A stretch of DNA of 64,000 nt from an uncultured Psychroserpens sp. (GCA_947488655.1 CANKZZ010000005.1:421356-485355); one strand, 5' to 3'. Positions 47,856 through 57,014 are shown, counted from the first letter of the stretch. Program-made: numbers and translations. Notes: generated by a model from the letters alone, not told the origin.

Positions 47856-48791
47856 TTAAAAGTAGATATAGTGGAGCTTTGCGCCATTTATTCGATCGTA
47901 CGAAATCGTTGGAGCAGGTACTTTAATTACGTTTAAAACGTCAAATACGGTTCGTAAAAGTCTAGATTTTGTCTGTACCCTACTCAAATCTACGTCTAAA
48001 CTTAAGTAAAATTGACGCCTTCTATTTTGAGTTATAAATAGATTATCAACATTCTCTGTTTTACCAGTTAACATTCCCTCTGCTCCATAACCAAAAGCAA
48101 TATTTAACCATTTAGGTATGTTTCTGTTTTTAAAAAAAGAATTGACATTTGCACTCAACCAATACGTTTGACCATTGTAATCTTTAAGAATTTCTTCTAA
48201 AAAACCATCGCCCAATTTATCTGGTCTTTGTTTGGCAAAATGGGTTTGATGAAATGAGTATTTTAAAGTAATCCGTTGCTCATCCCATAATAATTCTTGT
48301 CCTACATACAATCCTGTTCCTGTAACATTGGCTGCCATATCAGACCATGAAAAACCCCATTCTTGAGAATAACCATCAAAAATTTCTACAGCAGTTAAAA
48401 AACCTAAACCTAAAGTGGCTCCATAAATAAGTTGATCATTTTTATTAACACCTGCCCAATTGAGTGCGTTAGCTCCTACTCTTCCTAATTGATATGATGA
48501 AAACACGTGTCCTAATTTGTCCATTTGTAACCATTCATTAGCATCATTGACAGTTTTAAATTTTGACCGTTCAAAATCTGCGTACCATAATTGATCTAAA
48601 CCAATTAAAGTTAGTGACGCCAAAGACGCTTCAGTAATAACAACAGCATTTCTTCGTGATGTATTAAGAGTATCACTTGGTTTTAAAAATGAGTTTAATC
48701 CAGTCTCAACTTTCGCCTGAGTTTGAGATTGCAACTCTAGACTAAAAAAAATTACAGAAAAACATAAAATTAGAAACTTAAAACGTTTCAT
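47856..48791 (-). CDS. DUF2279 family envelope protein
   Basis: The 311-residue protein has a signal peptide (about 1-22) and the DUF2279/YfiM features: QMDKLGHVFSSYQLGRVGA, EIFDGYSQEWGFSWSDMAANVTG, and a beta-rich C-terminal part. It is probably an outer-membrane-associated lipoprotein-like or barrel protein of unknown function. It starts 6 bp after mltG and belongs with it. Confidence 0.83.
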   Translation of the reverse strand: MKRFKFLILCFSVIFFSLELQSQTQAKVETGLNSFLKPSDTLNTSRRNAVVITEASLASLTLIGLDQLWYADFERSKFKTVNDANEWLQMDKLGHVFSSYQLGRVGANALNWAGVNKNDQLIYGATLGLGFLTAVEIFDGYSQEWGFSWSDMAANVTGTGLYVGQELLWDEQRITLKYSFHQTHFAKQRPDKLGDGFLEEILKDYNGQTYWLSANVNSFFKNRNIPKWLNIAFGYGAEGMLTGKTENVDNLFITQNRRRQFYLSLDVDLSRVQTKSRLLRTVFDVLNVIKVPAPTISYDRINGAKLHYIYF

Positions 48792-48796
48792 AATCT

Positions 48797-49840
48797 CTAT
48801 TTATTTATGCCTTGAGAAGATAAATAACTATGATATTCTCTTGCATTAGCATTATGTTGACTCAATGTTTTTGCAAATTTATGGTAGCCTAATTTTTTAG
48901 CATCTGCAACAAAATATAAATATTTATGCTTTTCATAATTAAGAACAGCATCTATTGCAGATACATCTGGCATGGCTATTAAACCTGGAGGCAAACCTAA
49001 ATTCTTATAGGTATTGTAAGGTGAGTCAATCTCTTTATGCTTATTAAGTACACGCTTTATTAATGTATTTCTATACTCTGGCAATTGATAAGCTGCAAAT
49101 TTTAAAGTAGGATCTGCTTGTAATGGCATACCAATTTTTATTCTATTTAGATAAACTCCAGCAATTCTTGGCTGTTCGCTTGCTTGTTTAGATTCTTCAT
49201 GCACTATAGATGCTAGTGTCATTACCTGATCTCTAGATAAACCAATAGCTTTAGCTTTAGCATTTCTACTTTGATTCCAAAAACGATTATACTCTTTAAG
49301 CATACGGTCTCGAAATCCATCTGCAGATGTGTTCCAGAAAAACTCATAGCTGTTTGGTATATACATACCAAGAGCTGTTTTATTTGTAAATCCGCTAGCC
49401 TTTAAAAACTCAGGATCTGTCATAGCATTTAAAAGTGATAAACTATCTGCTTCAATTTGACCACTAATACGACCTGCTAACTTTGATAATTTTTCCTGAT
49501 TATTAAATGCAATTTTTAAGGGCAAATTATTACTTCTAATTGAGTTTATAATATCATTATTACTCATCCCTTTTTTTATAACAAAACGACCTGCTTTAAG
49601 GTTGGTAGTATATTTCTTTTGTTCTGCCAAAGCATCAAAAGCATCAATATTATTTAAAAGTGGCTCTAACTGCTCTCTTACATCTGCATAATTTGCATTT
49701 GACCGTACAAAAATATACGCATTTTCATTATTAAATGCGGTATTGGGTGCCAACATAGCATTATAAATATAATAGCCAATCACTCCTGCTATAATTAAAC
49801 CAATGATGGCAATTGCCCAAAGTATTTTTTTAATGTACAT
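48797..49840 (-). CDS. mltG: Endolytic transglycosylase MltG
   Basis: MltG cuts nascent peptidoglycan strands at the inner membrane and so sets glycan length. One N-terminal membrane helix (about 7-27) leads into a LysM-like part and the YceG domain. The catalytic Glu lies in SIVHEESKQ; other family motifs are GMYIPNSYEFFWNTS, GVYLNRIKIGMPLQADPT and SPYNTYKNLGLPPGLI. At 347 residues it is full length. It overlaps the GNAT gene by 11 bp. Confidence 0.95.
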   Translation of the reverse strand: MYIKKILWAIAIIGLIIAGVIGYYIYNAMLAPNTAFNNENAYIFVRSNANYADVREQLEPLLNNIDAFDALAEQKKYTTNLKAGRFVIKKGMSNNDIINSIRSNNLPLKIAFNNQEKLSKLAGRISGQIEADSLSLLNAMTDPEFLKASGFTNKTALGMYIPNSYEFFWNTSADGFRDRMLKEYNRFWNQSRNAKAKAIGLSRDQVMTLASIVHEESKQASEQPRIAGVYLNRIKIGMPLQADPTLKFAAYQLPEYRNTLIKRVLNKHKEIDSPYNTYKNLGLPPGLIAMPDVSAIDAVLNYEKHKYLYFVADAKKLGYHKFAKTLSQHNANAREYHSYLSSQGINK

Positions 49841-50360
49841 TTAATATCGTTTGTAATAAGTATTCATTTTTATAAGAACCATTAACATAGTTCCAGTCTT
49901 TTTTTAATCCTATGATTTGAAAACCTTGATTTTTAAACAACTTTAAACTGTGTTCATTTTCTTCGGAAACATTACAATACAATTGATGTAAGTCTAAATG
50001 TGATTTACAATAGCTTGTCAATAATTGTAACGCTTCTTTTCCGTAGCCTTTTTGTCTTTGAACAGCATCTTTAATTAAAATCCCAATACCTGCTCTTCTA
50101 TTTTTAAAATCGAAATCAAACAGATCAATCATGCCTAGTGCAAGATCATTGATATCACAAATTACTAATCGCAATTGTTTGACTTCATAGATATCTTTAT
50201 GAGCGTGATCTAGATATTGTTTTATTAAAAACTTAGAATATGGTGTAATAGTATTACTAATTTCCCAAATATCTTGATTATTCTCTATGTCATGAATAAA
50301 ATCTAAATCTTCTGGCTCTAATGCTCTCAAATAAATATGTTCTCCTTTGAGTGTAATCAT
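49830..50360 (-). CDS. GNAT family N-acetyltransferase (RimJ/RimL-like)
   Basis: This 176-residue protein has the RimJ/L-type layout: LKGEHIYLRALEPEDLDFI at the start, GIGILIKDAVQRQKGYGKEALQLL as the acetyl-CoA loop, and NEHSLKLFKNQGF near the end. It may acetylate protein N-termini or a small amine; the substrate is unknown. Its start codon touches the dapF stop by one base and its end overlaps mltG, so dapF-GNAT-mltG-DUF2279 form one operon. Confidence 0.9.
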   Translation of the reverse strand: MITLKGEHIYLRALEPEDLDFIHDIENNQDIWEISNTITPYSKFLIKQYLDHAHKDIYEVKQLRLVICDINDLALGMIDLFDFDFKNRRAGIGILIKDAVQRQKGYGKEALQLLTSYCKSHLDLHQLYCNVSEENEHSLKLFKNQGFQIIGLKKDWNYVNGSYKNEYLLQTILNVH

Positions 50361-51133
50361 TATATAGAGCCTTTAAAAACTTGTGTAGCAGGACCAGTAA
50401 GCCAAATGTTTTTATAACCTGATGCAGCTTTATCAAATGACACTTTTAAATCGCCTCCTTGAGTTTTGAGCGTAATATTATTTTTTTCGGTTTCTCCAAT
50501 ATAATTCATTGCTAATGCTACTGCTGTAACACCTGTGCCACATGATAATGTTTCATCTTCTACTCCTCGCTCATAAGTTCTTACCGCAAAAGTATCTACG
50601 GAAATTTTAGATACAAAATTAACATTGCTACCACTTTGGTTATAAGGCGCTCCATAGCGAATCTTATTTCCGAAGAAAGCCACATCAAAATTTGATAAAT
50701 CCTCTTGTATTTGGACATGATGAGGACTACCTGTGTCTAAAAAAACATGTGTGTTATGATTGTCTATGGTGTCAACATTTTGCATCTTTAGACTTATTAA
50801 ATCATCATCAATTTTTGCGTCGTGCAAACCGTCAATAGCAAGAAAGGTAGTTTTATCTTTTATAACACCTAGAAATTTTGCAAACGCTGTTATGCAACGT
50901 CCACCATTGCCACACATAGAACTCTCATTTCCATCTGCATTAAAATAAACCATCTTAAAATCATAAGTGTCATGATTTTCTAACAGTATTAAACCATCTG
51001 CACCAATCCCAAATCGTCTATCACATAAGAAAGCAATTTGTTTAGTATTTGTCGTATCAAACGTTTGTTGACGATTATCAATCATCACAAAGTCATTACC
51101 TGTACCTTGATATTTGTAAAAAGTAAGTTTCAT
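50360..51133 (-). CDS. dapF: Diaminopimelate epimerase DapF
   Basis: DapF converts LL- to meso-diaminopimelate for peptidoglycan and lysine. Both catalytic cysteines are in place: MCGNGGRC and SCGTGVTA. The start MKLTFYKYQGTGNDFVMID at 51133 fits the family better than the Met six codons upstream. At 257 residues it is slightly short, as in many Bacteroidota. It is the first gene of the cell-wall operon that ends with the DUF2279 protein. Confidence 0.95.
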   Translation of the reverse strand: MKLTFYKYQGTGNDFVMIDNRQQTFDTTNTKQIAFLCDRRFGIGADGLILLENHDTYDFKMVYFNADGNESSMCGNGGRCITAFAKFLGVIKDKTTFLAIDGLHDAKIDDDLISLKMQNVDTIDNHNTHVFLDTGSPHHVQIQEDLSNFDVAFFGNKIRYGAPYNQSGSNVNFVSKISVDTFAVRTYERGVEDETLSCGTGVTAVALAMNYIGETEKNNITLKTQGGDLKVSFDKAASGYKNIWLTGPATQVFKGSI

Positions 51134-51286
51134 TGCGCACAAATATAGCAATTATGAATCGAAAATTAGACTGTTAAATGAGCGTTAATAATGACGTTAA
51201 AAATCGTTAAAGTTAAATCTCCAAGTCAATAATTAGTTAATTTTAATCGTTAATAATTTTACATAACATAAAAAACTTAATAACTA

Positions 51287-52705
51287 ATGAAAAAGATTTT
51301 AACCTTAGTATTTGTTGCTGTGTTGGGTGGAATGATTGCTTTATCTGCCTACACTATTTTTTTAGAAAAAGACCAAATTGTAACGATTGATAACAATAAA
51401 GAACAACCGTCTTTTTTAAATACAAATTATAATTCTAATGCTATTAACGCTATAAATACTAATGCGCCAGATTTTACGCTTGCTGCAGAAAATACTGTGC
51501 ACGCTGTTGTACATGTTAAAAATACTGCACTTGTAAATAGCAGACCTACAATTGAGGATCTTATTTACGGACGCCAATCTCGCCAACAAGCACAGGTAGG
51601 AACCGGAAGTGGTGTGATAATTTCACCAGACGGATACATTATTACAAATAACCACGTTATTGCAGGATCTAATAAAATTTCTATAACACTTAATGACAAT
51701 CGTACATTTGATGCTCAGTTAATTGGTACAGATGAAAAAACAGATATTGCTCTTTTAAAAATTGAAGCTGATGATGATTTACCATCTGTAGAATTTGGTG
51801 ACTCAGATACTGCAAAAGTTGGTGAGTGGGTTTTAGCTGTAGGTAATCCTTTTAATTTAACATCTACGGTAACTGCAGGTATTATAAGTGCAAAAGCGCG
51901 TGACTTATCTGGTAGAAACTCACAATCTTTTATACAAACAGATGCTGCGGTTAACCCAGGAAATTCTGGAGGTGCATTAGTAAACTCAAAGGGACAACTT
52001 ATAGGAATTAATACCGCTATCTCATCACAAACTGGATCTTATATTGGGTACTCATTTGCAGTACCTAGCAACATAGCAAAAAAAATAATACAAGATATCA
52101 TTGAATATGGAGATGTACAAGAAGGTGTTTTAGGGATATCTATTTTAAATAGAAATTCTAAAGAAGCTTTAGAAAAAGGAGTAAATGAAATTGAAGGTGT
52201 GTATGTCTCTGAGGTTGAAGACAAAAGTGGAGCTAAAATAGCTGGTATTAGAAATGGTGATATTATTAAAAAATTAGATAATATTAATATCAACAAGTTT
52301 ACAGATTTGAGTGGCTATTTAAAAACTAAGCGCCCTAATGATGTAGTTAATGTAGAAGTACTTAGAAACGACGAAATAAAATCAATACCTGTAACACTTT
52401 CTAAGAGTGACATTATAAGTGTAGATTTTATTGATATGGAATTACGTAATCTACCAAAGGCTTTTAAAAAGAAAACAGACATTAATGAGGGTGTTTTAGT
52501 GCAATCAAATAAAAACATGTTTTTATATTCAAAATTAGGTATTAGACCTGGTTATATTATTACTGGCATCAACGATACACCAATTAAAACAGTAGAAGAT
52601 ATTTCTAATTTTGTAGCAAAATATGGTAGCAATGCTCAGGATAAAATTTTTAAACTTGAGTATATGAATACTAACTTAGAGCGTAAAGAAGTTATTTTTA
52701 GGTAA
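51287..52705 (+). CDS. HtrA/Do-type periplasmic serine protease
   Basis: The protein (472 residues) has an N-terminal membrane segment (about 5-26), a trypsin-like domain with catalytic triad His123 (NNHVIAG), Asp153 (KTDIALLKI) and Ser227 (NPGNSGGALV), and two PDZ domains (about 285-375 and 390-470). It degrades or refolds damaged envelope proteins. The first PDZ core reads GVLGISILNR. It is monocistronic, with its own terminator. Confidence 0.95.
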   Translation: MKKILTLVFVAVLGGMIALSAYTIFLEKDQIVTIDNNKEQPSFLNTNYNSNAINAINTNAPDFTLAAENTVHAVVHVKNTALVNSRPTIEDLIYGRQSRQQAQVGTGSGVIISPDGYIITNNHVIAGSNKISITLNDNRTFDAQLIGTDEKTDIALLKIEADDDLPSVEFGDSDTAKVGEWVLAVGNPFNLTSTVTAGIISAKARDLSGRNSQSFIQTDAAVNPGNSGGALVNSKGQLIGINTAISSQTGSYIGYSFAVPSNIAKKIIQDIIEYGDVQEGVLGISILNRNSKEALEKGVNEIEGVYVSEVEDKSGAKIAGIRNGDIIKKLDNININKFTDLSGYLKTKRPNDVVNVEVLRNDEIKSIPVTLSKSDIISVDFIDMELRNLPKAFKKKTDINEGVLVQSNKNMFLYSKLGIRPGYIITGINDTPIKTVEDISNFVAKYGSNAQDKIFKLEYMNTNLERKEVIFR

Positions 52706-52723
52706 CATAAATAATAGCAGATT

Positions 52724-52758
52724 AAACCCTTCAAAATGTAAAATTTTGAAGGGTTTTT
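52724..52758 (+). terminator. Terminator of the HtrA gene
   Basis: AAACCCTTCAAAAT and ATTTTGAAGGGTTT form a 14-bp stem around GTAAA, followed by a T-run interrupted by one A. Confidence 0.88.
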
Positions 52759-52798
52759 TATTTTTTAAAAATAAGTTACGAAAACGTTTGAAATATAC

Positions 52799-52806
52799 TA
52801 TTTTTG
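52799..52806 (+). promoter_or_regulatory. -7 box of the gap promoter
   Basis: TATTTTTG fits TAnnTTTG and lies 39 bp before the ATG at 52845. No TTG at a good -33 distance is present, so only the -7 element is proposed. Confidence 0.4.
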
Positions 52807-52844
52807 CAAAAAATTTTAAACAACACAACATTAAATTAAATACA

Positions 52845-54293
52845 ATGGGTTTGAACGGAACTTACGAAAATGAACTCGCTTTTCAAGCAGATCGAAGACG
52901 AGCTACAGTAGAATTTATTAAAATTGTTAGCGACCTTTGGTATGACAAATCAATAGAACTGGTGCTTTTTAGAAACCAGTTAATTGATCGTAATGTAAGC
53001 GAAATTTTAAATCTTCATGAGTATGCTGGAGAATTTGTACAAAAACCGATTTCAATTTTTGACTCGGTAGAAATTGCTCAAGCTATTTTAGCTTTAGACT
53101 TACCTCCTGCTAAATTAGATATTGGAAAATTAACTTACGAGTTTCATTTAGAAGATCAAAAATACAGTAATGCTACTGGTTTTGTTGCAGACAAATTAAA
53201 AGATGCTAAAAAGAATAAAGCTATTGAGCCTAAAGATGTAATACTTTATGGTTTTGGTAGAATTGGTCGTTTAGTAGCTAGAGAATTAATGACCCGAACT
53301 GGTAAAGGTAGCCAATTAAGATTAAGAGCTATCGTTACACGTGGTGCTATAGATGCAACCGTTTTAGAAAAAAGAGCGTCATTATTGCGTAATGATTCTG
53401 TCCATGGTGAATTCTCAGGAACTGTAACTGCAGATTTAAAAAATAGCGCACTCATTATTAATGGTACAACTGTTAATGTTATTTCTGCAAACGCTCCAGA
53501 AGATATAGATTATACTAAATATGGTATTAACAATGCATTGGTGATTGATAATACTGGTGCCTTTAGAGATGACGAAGCTTTAAAGAGACATTTAAAATCT
53601 AAAGGTGTAGAAAAGGTATTATTAACTGCGCCAGGAAAAGGAGTACCAAATATTGTACACGGTGTTAACCACTTAGAGCACAATCCTGATAAGGTTAATA
53701 TATTTTCGGCAGCATCTTGTACAACGAATGCAATCACTCCAGTTTTAAAGGCTATGGAAGATACCTTTGGAGTAACTAGTGGTCATTTAGAAACAATTCA
53801 TGCATATACTAATGATCAAAATTTAGTAGATAATTTCCACGGAAAATATCGTCGTGGTAGAGCTGCAGCACTTAACATGGTTATTACAGAAACTGGTGCA
53901 GGCAAAGCAGTAACTAAAGCGTTACCATCATTTGAAGGCAAATTAACATCTAATGCTATTAGAGTTCCTGTACCAAATGGATCTTTAGCAATACTTAATT
54001 TAGAGTTAGAGAAAGAAACATCGGTAGAGAGTATAAATACAATTATGAAAAAATATGCTTTAGAAGGTAATCTTGTTGAGCAAATTAAATATGAAATGAA
54101 TGATGAGTTGGTATCTAGTGATATTGTAGGTTGCTCTGCACCTGCTATCTATGATAGTAAAGCTACAATTGTTAGACCAGATGGAAAGAATGCTATTTTA
54201 TATATTTGGTATGATAATGAGTATGGTTACAGTCATCAGGTAATAAGATTAGCAAAATATATTGCTAAAGTAAGACGTTTTGCTTATTACTAG
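52845..54293 (+). CDS. gap: Glyceraldehyde-3-phosphate dehydrogenase, long Bacteroidota form
   Basis: From the ATG at 52845 the enzyme has 482 residues, about 150 more than classical GAPDH. The first 130 residues are an extension without NAD-binding motifs (MGLNGTYENELAFQADRR...). The NAD fold begins at GFGRIGR (136-142), the catalytic Cys is Cys292 in SAASCTTNAITP, and the usual C-terminal NEYGYSHQVIRL is present. It interconverts glyceraldehyde-3-phosphate and 1,3-bisphosphoglycerate in glycolysis or gluconeogenesis. Bacteroidota often have this long form beside a 330-residue one; that it serves one direction only is inference. The longer frame from the TTG at 52746 lies in the htrA terminator and is rejected. 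Confidence 0.93.
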   Translation: MGLNGTYENELAFQADRRRATVEFIKIVSDLWYDKSIELVLFRNQLIDRNVSEILNLHEYAGEFVQKPISIFDSVEIAQAILALDLPPAKLDIGKLTYEFHLEDQKYSNATGFVADKLKDAKKNKAIEPKDVILYGFGRIGRLVARELMTRTGKGSQLRLRAIVTRGAIDATVLEKRASLLRNDSVHGEFSGTVTADLKNSALIINGTTVNVISANAPEDIDYTKYGINNALVIDNTGAFRDDEALKRHLKSKGVEKVLLTAPGKGVPNIVHGVNHLEHNPDKVNIFSAASCTTNAITPVLKAMEDTFGVTSGHLETIHAYTNDQNLVDNFHGKYRRGRAAALNMVITETGAGKAVTKALPSFEGKLTSNAIRVPVPNGSLAILNLELEKETSVESINTIMKKYALEGNLVEQIKYEMNDELVSSDIVGCSAPAIYDSKATIVRPDGKNAILYIWYDNEYGYSHQVIRLAKYIAKVRRFAYY

Positions 54294-54314
54294 TAGAATA
54301 TAAATTTAATATTA

Positions 54315-54348
54315 AGATCCCATTTTTATTTAAAATGGGATTTTTTTT
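54315..54348 (+). terminator. gap terminator
   Basis: ATCCCATTTTA and TAAAATGGGAT pair closely, followed by nine T, 20 bp after the gap stop. Confidence 0.87.
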
Positions 54349-54411
54349 GTGCTTAGAAGCAACCTTTTGACCTTTTTTGTATCTACATTTTATAATTGAA
54401 TCTCAATAACT

Positions 54412-54936
54412 ATGAAATTAAATCCAATTGCAATTTTATTACTATGTTGCAGTCTCACATTCCAATCGTGCTGGTTAACAAATACAGAAGATGACATACC
54501 ACCTCAAATTCAAGATTATTATGAACCCGTAATTATGGAACGATCTATATTTCATACCACTACCACCTTGCAAACTACTGCAGAAGTTATTGTTAATTCT
54601 GGTAAAATCTATGTGAAAGACAATTACATTTTTATAAATGAACGCAATAAAGGTTTTCATATTATTGATAACACAAATCCAGAAAACCCACAAAATATAG
54701 CATTTCTAAATGTCCTGGGATCTTCAGATTTGACAATTAAAGGCAATGCTATATACGTCAACAACGCTACAGATTTGCTGGCTTTATCTTTAGATATACA
54801 AAATGGCACTATGGAGATAACCAAACGTGTACCTAACGCTTTTCCTCAGATAACTTCACCATTTGGTAATGTATACTATGGTTCTAATGAAGATGAAGTA
54901 GTCGTAGATTGGATTTTTAATGAAAATAATAACTAA
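54412..54936 (+). CDS. Small lipoprotein with LVIVD-like repeats
   Basis: The lipobox is SLTFQSC (Cys20). The 174-residue protein contains two short repeats of the LVIVD/propeller kind: NYIFINERNKGFHIIDNTNPENPQNIAFL and a second around AIYVNNATDLLALSLDIQNG. These are beta-propeller blade motifs, but two or three blades are too few for a closed propeller. It probably sits on the outer membrane. It is followed 13 bp later by a related lipoprotein gene. Function unknown. Confidence 0.75.
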   Translation: MKLNPIAILLLCCSLTFQSCWLTNTEDDIPPQIQDYYEPVIMERSIFHTTTTLQTTAEVIVNSGKIYVKDNYIFINERNKGFHIIDNTNPENPQNIAFLNVLGSSDLTIKGNAIYVNNATDLLALSLDIQNGTMEITKRVPNAFPQITSPFGNVYYGSNEDEVVVDWIFNENNN

Positions 54937-54949
54937 GTCAATTTTTAAA

Positions 54950-55687
54950 ATGAAAACACATATAATTATACTTTTGGCTTTATTGATGCTCGGTTGTGAC
55001 TCTAATTCTGACTCTGGATTTTCTCAAAACTCAACAGATACTGGACAAGCTGGCTCTTTAGCACGTTTTACAACCTATAATGATTATTTATATACCGTAG
55101 ATAATGCAACACTAAATGTTTTTAGTCTCACAGATCAAGCAAATCCAGTCAAAATAAATGATATTCAAATTGGTTTTAATATAGAAACTTTATTCAATTA
55201 CAAACAGTATTTGTATATAGGTTCACAAAACGGAATGTTTATTTATAGCGTACAAAACCCTGAAAATCCTCAATATTTATCTGAGGTGCAACACTTCACA
55301 GCATGTGATCCTGTTGTTGCAAATGCAACTCATGCGTTTGTAACTCTTCATGCAGATATTGGATGTGGAACTACAATTAATGTGCTAGAAATATACGATG
55401 TGAATGATGTAGAAAATCCCATATTTATTTCTAGAAGAAATTTAACAAAGCCAATAGGCTTAGGCTTATATGGCAATTATTTAATTGTTTGTGATGATGA
55501 AGTTAAGATTTTTGACATCTCTGATATAAATAATACAACCCTTGTGCATTCTATAAACAAAGATGCTTTTGATGTTATAATTAATAATGATACACTCATA
55601 TTAATTGGTGAGAATGGTTTGTATCAATATAGCCTTAATCCTAATAGTATTCAAAATACCGAAGAATTAAGCACAATTAACATCTAA
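54950..55687 (+). CDS. Lipoprotein with LVIVD-type repeats
   Basis: The ATG at 54950 (MKTHIIILLALLMLGC) gives a lipobox Cys16 and a 245-residue protein; the earlier Met at 54920 lies inside the preceding gene. Four or more blade-like repeats occur, such as DYLYTVDNATLNVFSLTDQANPVKI and MFIYSVQNPENPQYLSEV, ending with GLYQYSLNPNS. This is an LVIVD-repeat-type beta structure of unknown binding partner, exposed in the periplasm or on the surface. It probably forms an operon with the previous gene. Confidence 0.8.
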   Translation: MKTHIIILLALLMLGCDSNSDSGFSQNSTDTGQAGSLARFTTYNDYLYTVDNATLNVFSLTDQANPVKINDIQIGFNIETLFNYKQYLYIGSQNGMFIYSVQNPENPQYLSEVQHFTACDPVVANATHAFVTLHADIGCGTTINVLEIYDVNDVENPIFISRRNLTKPIGLGLYGNYLIVCDDEVKIFDISDINNTTLVHSINKDAFDVIINNDTLILIGENGLYQYSLNPNSIQNTEELSTINI

Positions 55688-55720
55688 ATATTAATTTCAG
55701 TCGTATATAAAATATATTAT

Positions 55721-55745
55721 TTAGCCTTGCTTTATGTGAGGCTAA
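55721..55745 (+). terminator. Possible terminator of the lipoprotein pair
   Basis: TTAGCCT and AGGCTAA pair around an 11-base loop, but the T-run after them is broken, so this is a weak call. Confidence 0.45.
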
Positions 55746-55821
55746 TTTATATAAATTTTACACTATAAATTATTATATTGCCAACTATTAGTTAGCTATT
55801 AATTTTTCAACCAAACCAAAA

Positions 55822-56430
55822 ATGAAACTTTTTAAAACGCTTTTACTCACAGCATTAACACTTTTATTATTTTCTACCGCAAATGCTCAAAGCACAGATG
55901 ATGATCAAAAATTATCTTTAAACAGTGGTACTATAGACAATCAGTTTGAATACGTTATTAGACGTTCTAACAGTTGGCAAGACTATAAAACCGTTAAAAA
56001 AACATGGTTATATGCCTTAAAAGCGCATACCATAGACTCTCTTAAAGCTGTTCATAAAGATTTAGATGACACGCAGGCAGTGGTTCTAAAGCAAGCTAAA
56101 GAAATAGAAGATTTAAAATTAAATCTTAATAATACTAAAACAAGTTTAGATAATACAATTATAGAAAAAGATAGTATGGAGTTATTTGGTATCCAAATGA
56201 CAAAGCCAAACTATAGCTTAACATTATGGAGTATTGTAGGTGTTTTATCTGCTCTATTATTGTTCTTTATTTATAAATACCGAAATAGTAATGCCATTAC
56301 TAAGCAGTCTAATAAAAGTTTAGCTGAGATAGAAGAAGAGTTTGAAGAACATAGACGTAATGCTCTAGAGCGAGAGCAAAAGGTACGACGTCAATTGCAA
56401 GACATGATTAATGAGCAAAAAAAGTCTTAA
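55822..56430 (+). CDS. Exported coiled-coil protein with one membrane helix
   Basis: A signal peptide (about 1-23) leads to a region that is largely coiled coil (about 75-125, heptads of Leu/Ile/Lys), then one strong membrane helix (about 132-152, SLTLWSIVGVLSALLLFFIY) and a charged cytoplasmic tail with a second coil (LAEIEEEFEEHRRNALERE). It likely spans the inner membrane and assembles with itself. Proteins like this are sometimes labelled tRNA (guanine-N1)-methyltransferase in databases, but no SPOUT fold is visible; trmD itself is 1.5 kb away. Confidence 0.75.
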   Translation: MKLFKTLLLTALTLLLFSTANAQSTDDDQKLSLNSGTIDNQFEYVIRRSNSWQDYKTVKKTWLYALKAHTIDSLKAVHKDLDDTQAVVLKQAKEIEDLKLNLNNTKTSLDNTIIEKDSMELFGIQMTKPNYSLTLWSIVGVLSALLLFFIYKYRNSNAITKQSNKSLAEIEEEFEEHRRNALEREQKVRRQLQDMINEQKKS

Positions 56431-56490
56431 TTATACACTAATATTTATAAAGCAAGATTAGCGCTCAACGAATATTATATTTTTACATTA

Positions 56491-56524
56491 AAAAATCCGT
56501 AACTTACTTACGGATTTTTTTTTT
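56491..56524 (+). terminator. Terminator of the coiled-coil protein gene
   Basis: AAAAATCCGTAA (56491-56502) and TTACGGATTTTT (56508-56519) pair perfectly with a CTTAC loop, then continue as a T-run. Confidence 0.87.
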
Positions 56525-56569
56525 AAAATAATTGAAAGTTCTTAACAAGACGTTATCTAACTATTTATT

Positions 56570-57004
56570 ATGATTATTACTCGCGCAAAACTAAAAGACC
56601 TAAATGACCTTGCTCCTCTTTTTGATGGCTATCGTGTATTTTATAAACAAGACTCAAATGTAGAAGCTGCAAAACGTTTTTTAAAACAACGCATGGTTAA
56701 GAATGACTCAATTATTTACTTGGCTTATGAAAATGATTTAGCTGTTGGTTTTACACAACTTTATCCATTATTCTCCTCTGTTTCAATGAAACCAATGTAT
56801 ATGCTAAATGATTTATTTGTAAGCTCAACGCATCGTGGTCAAGGCATTGGGGAAGCACTGATTGATCGTGCAAAACTTTTATGCAAATCTGAAAATAATA
56901 AAGGACTTGCTATACAAACAGCATTTGATAATCCTGCACAGCGATTATATGAGCGCTTAGGCTTTGTTAAAGATAGTGATTTACAGTTTTTTTGGAAAAA
57001 ATAA
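56570..57004 (+). CDS. GNAT family N-acetyltransferase
   Basis: This 144-residue protein has LNDLFVSSTHRGQGIGEALIDRAKLLC, which gives the beta4 strand and acetyl-CoA loop, and ends with DNPAQRLYERLGFVKD, both characteristic of small-molecule GNATs. The substrate is unknown. It starts a group with two small membrane protein genes downstream (10 bp and 19 bp gaps). Confidence 0.9.
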   Translation: MIITRAKLKDLNDLAPLFDGYRVFYKQDSNVEAAKRFLKQRMVKNDSIIYLAYENDLAVGFTQLYPLFSSVSMKPMYMLNDLFVSSTHRGQGIGEALIDRAKLLCKSENNKGLAIQTAFDNPAQRLYERLGFVKDSDLQFFWKK

Positions 57005-57014
57005 TTGAATCCAT

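Noticed and set aside
52746..52844. N-terminal extension of GAPDH from the TTG at 52746
   Set aside because: This segment lies within the htrA terminator and the -7 box of the gap promoter; the ATG at 52845 fits the long Bacteroidota family.
55822..56430. tRNA (guanine-N1-)-methyltransferase
   Set aside because: No SPOUT knot or SAM motif; the protein is a coiled-coil membrane protein. The real enzyme is trmD at 57921.
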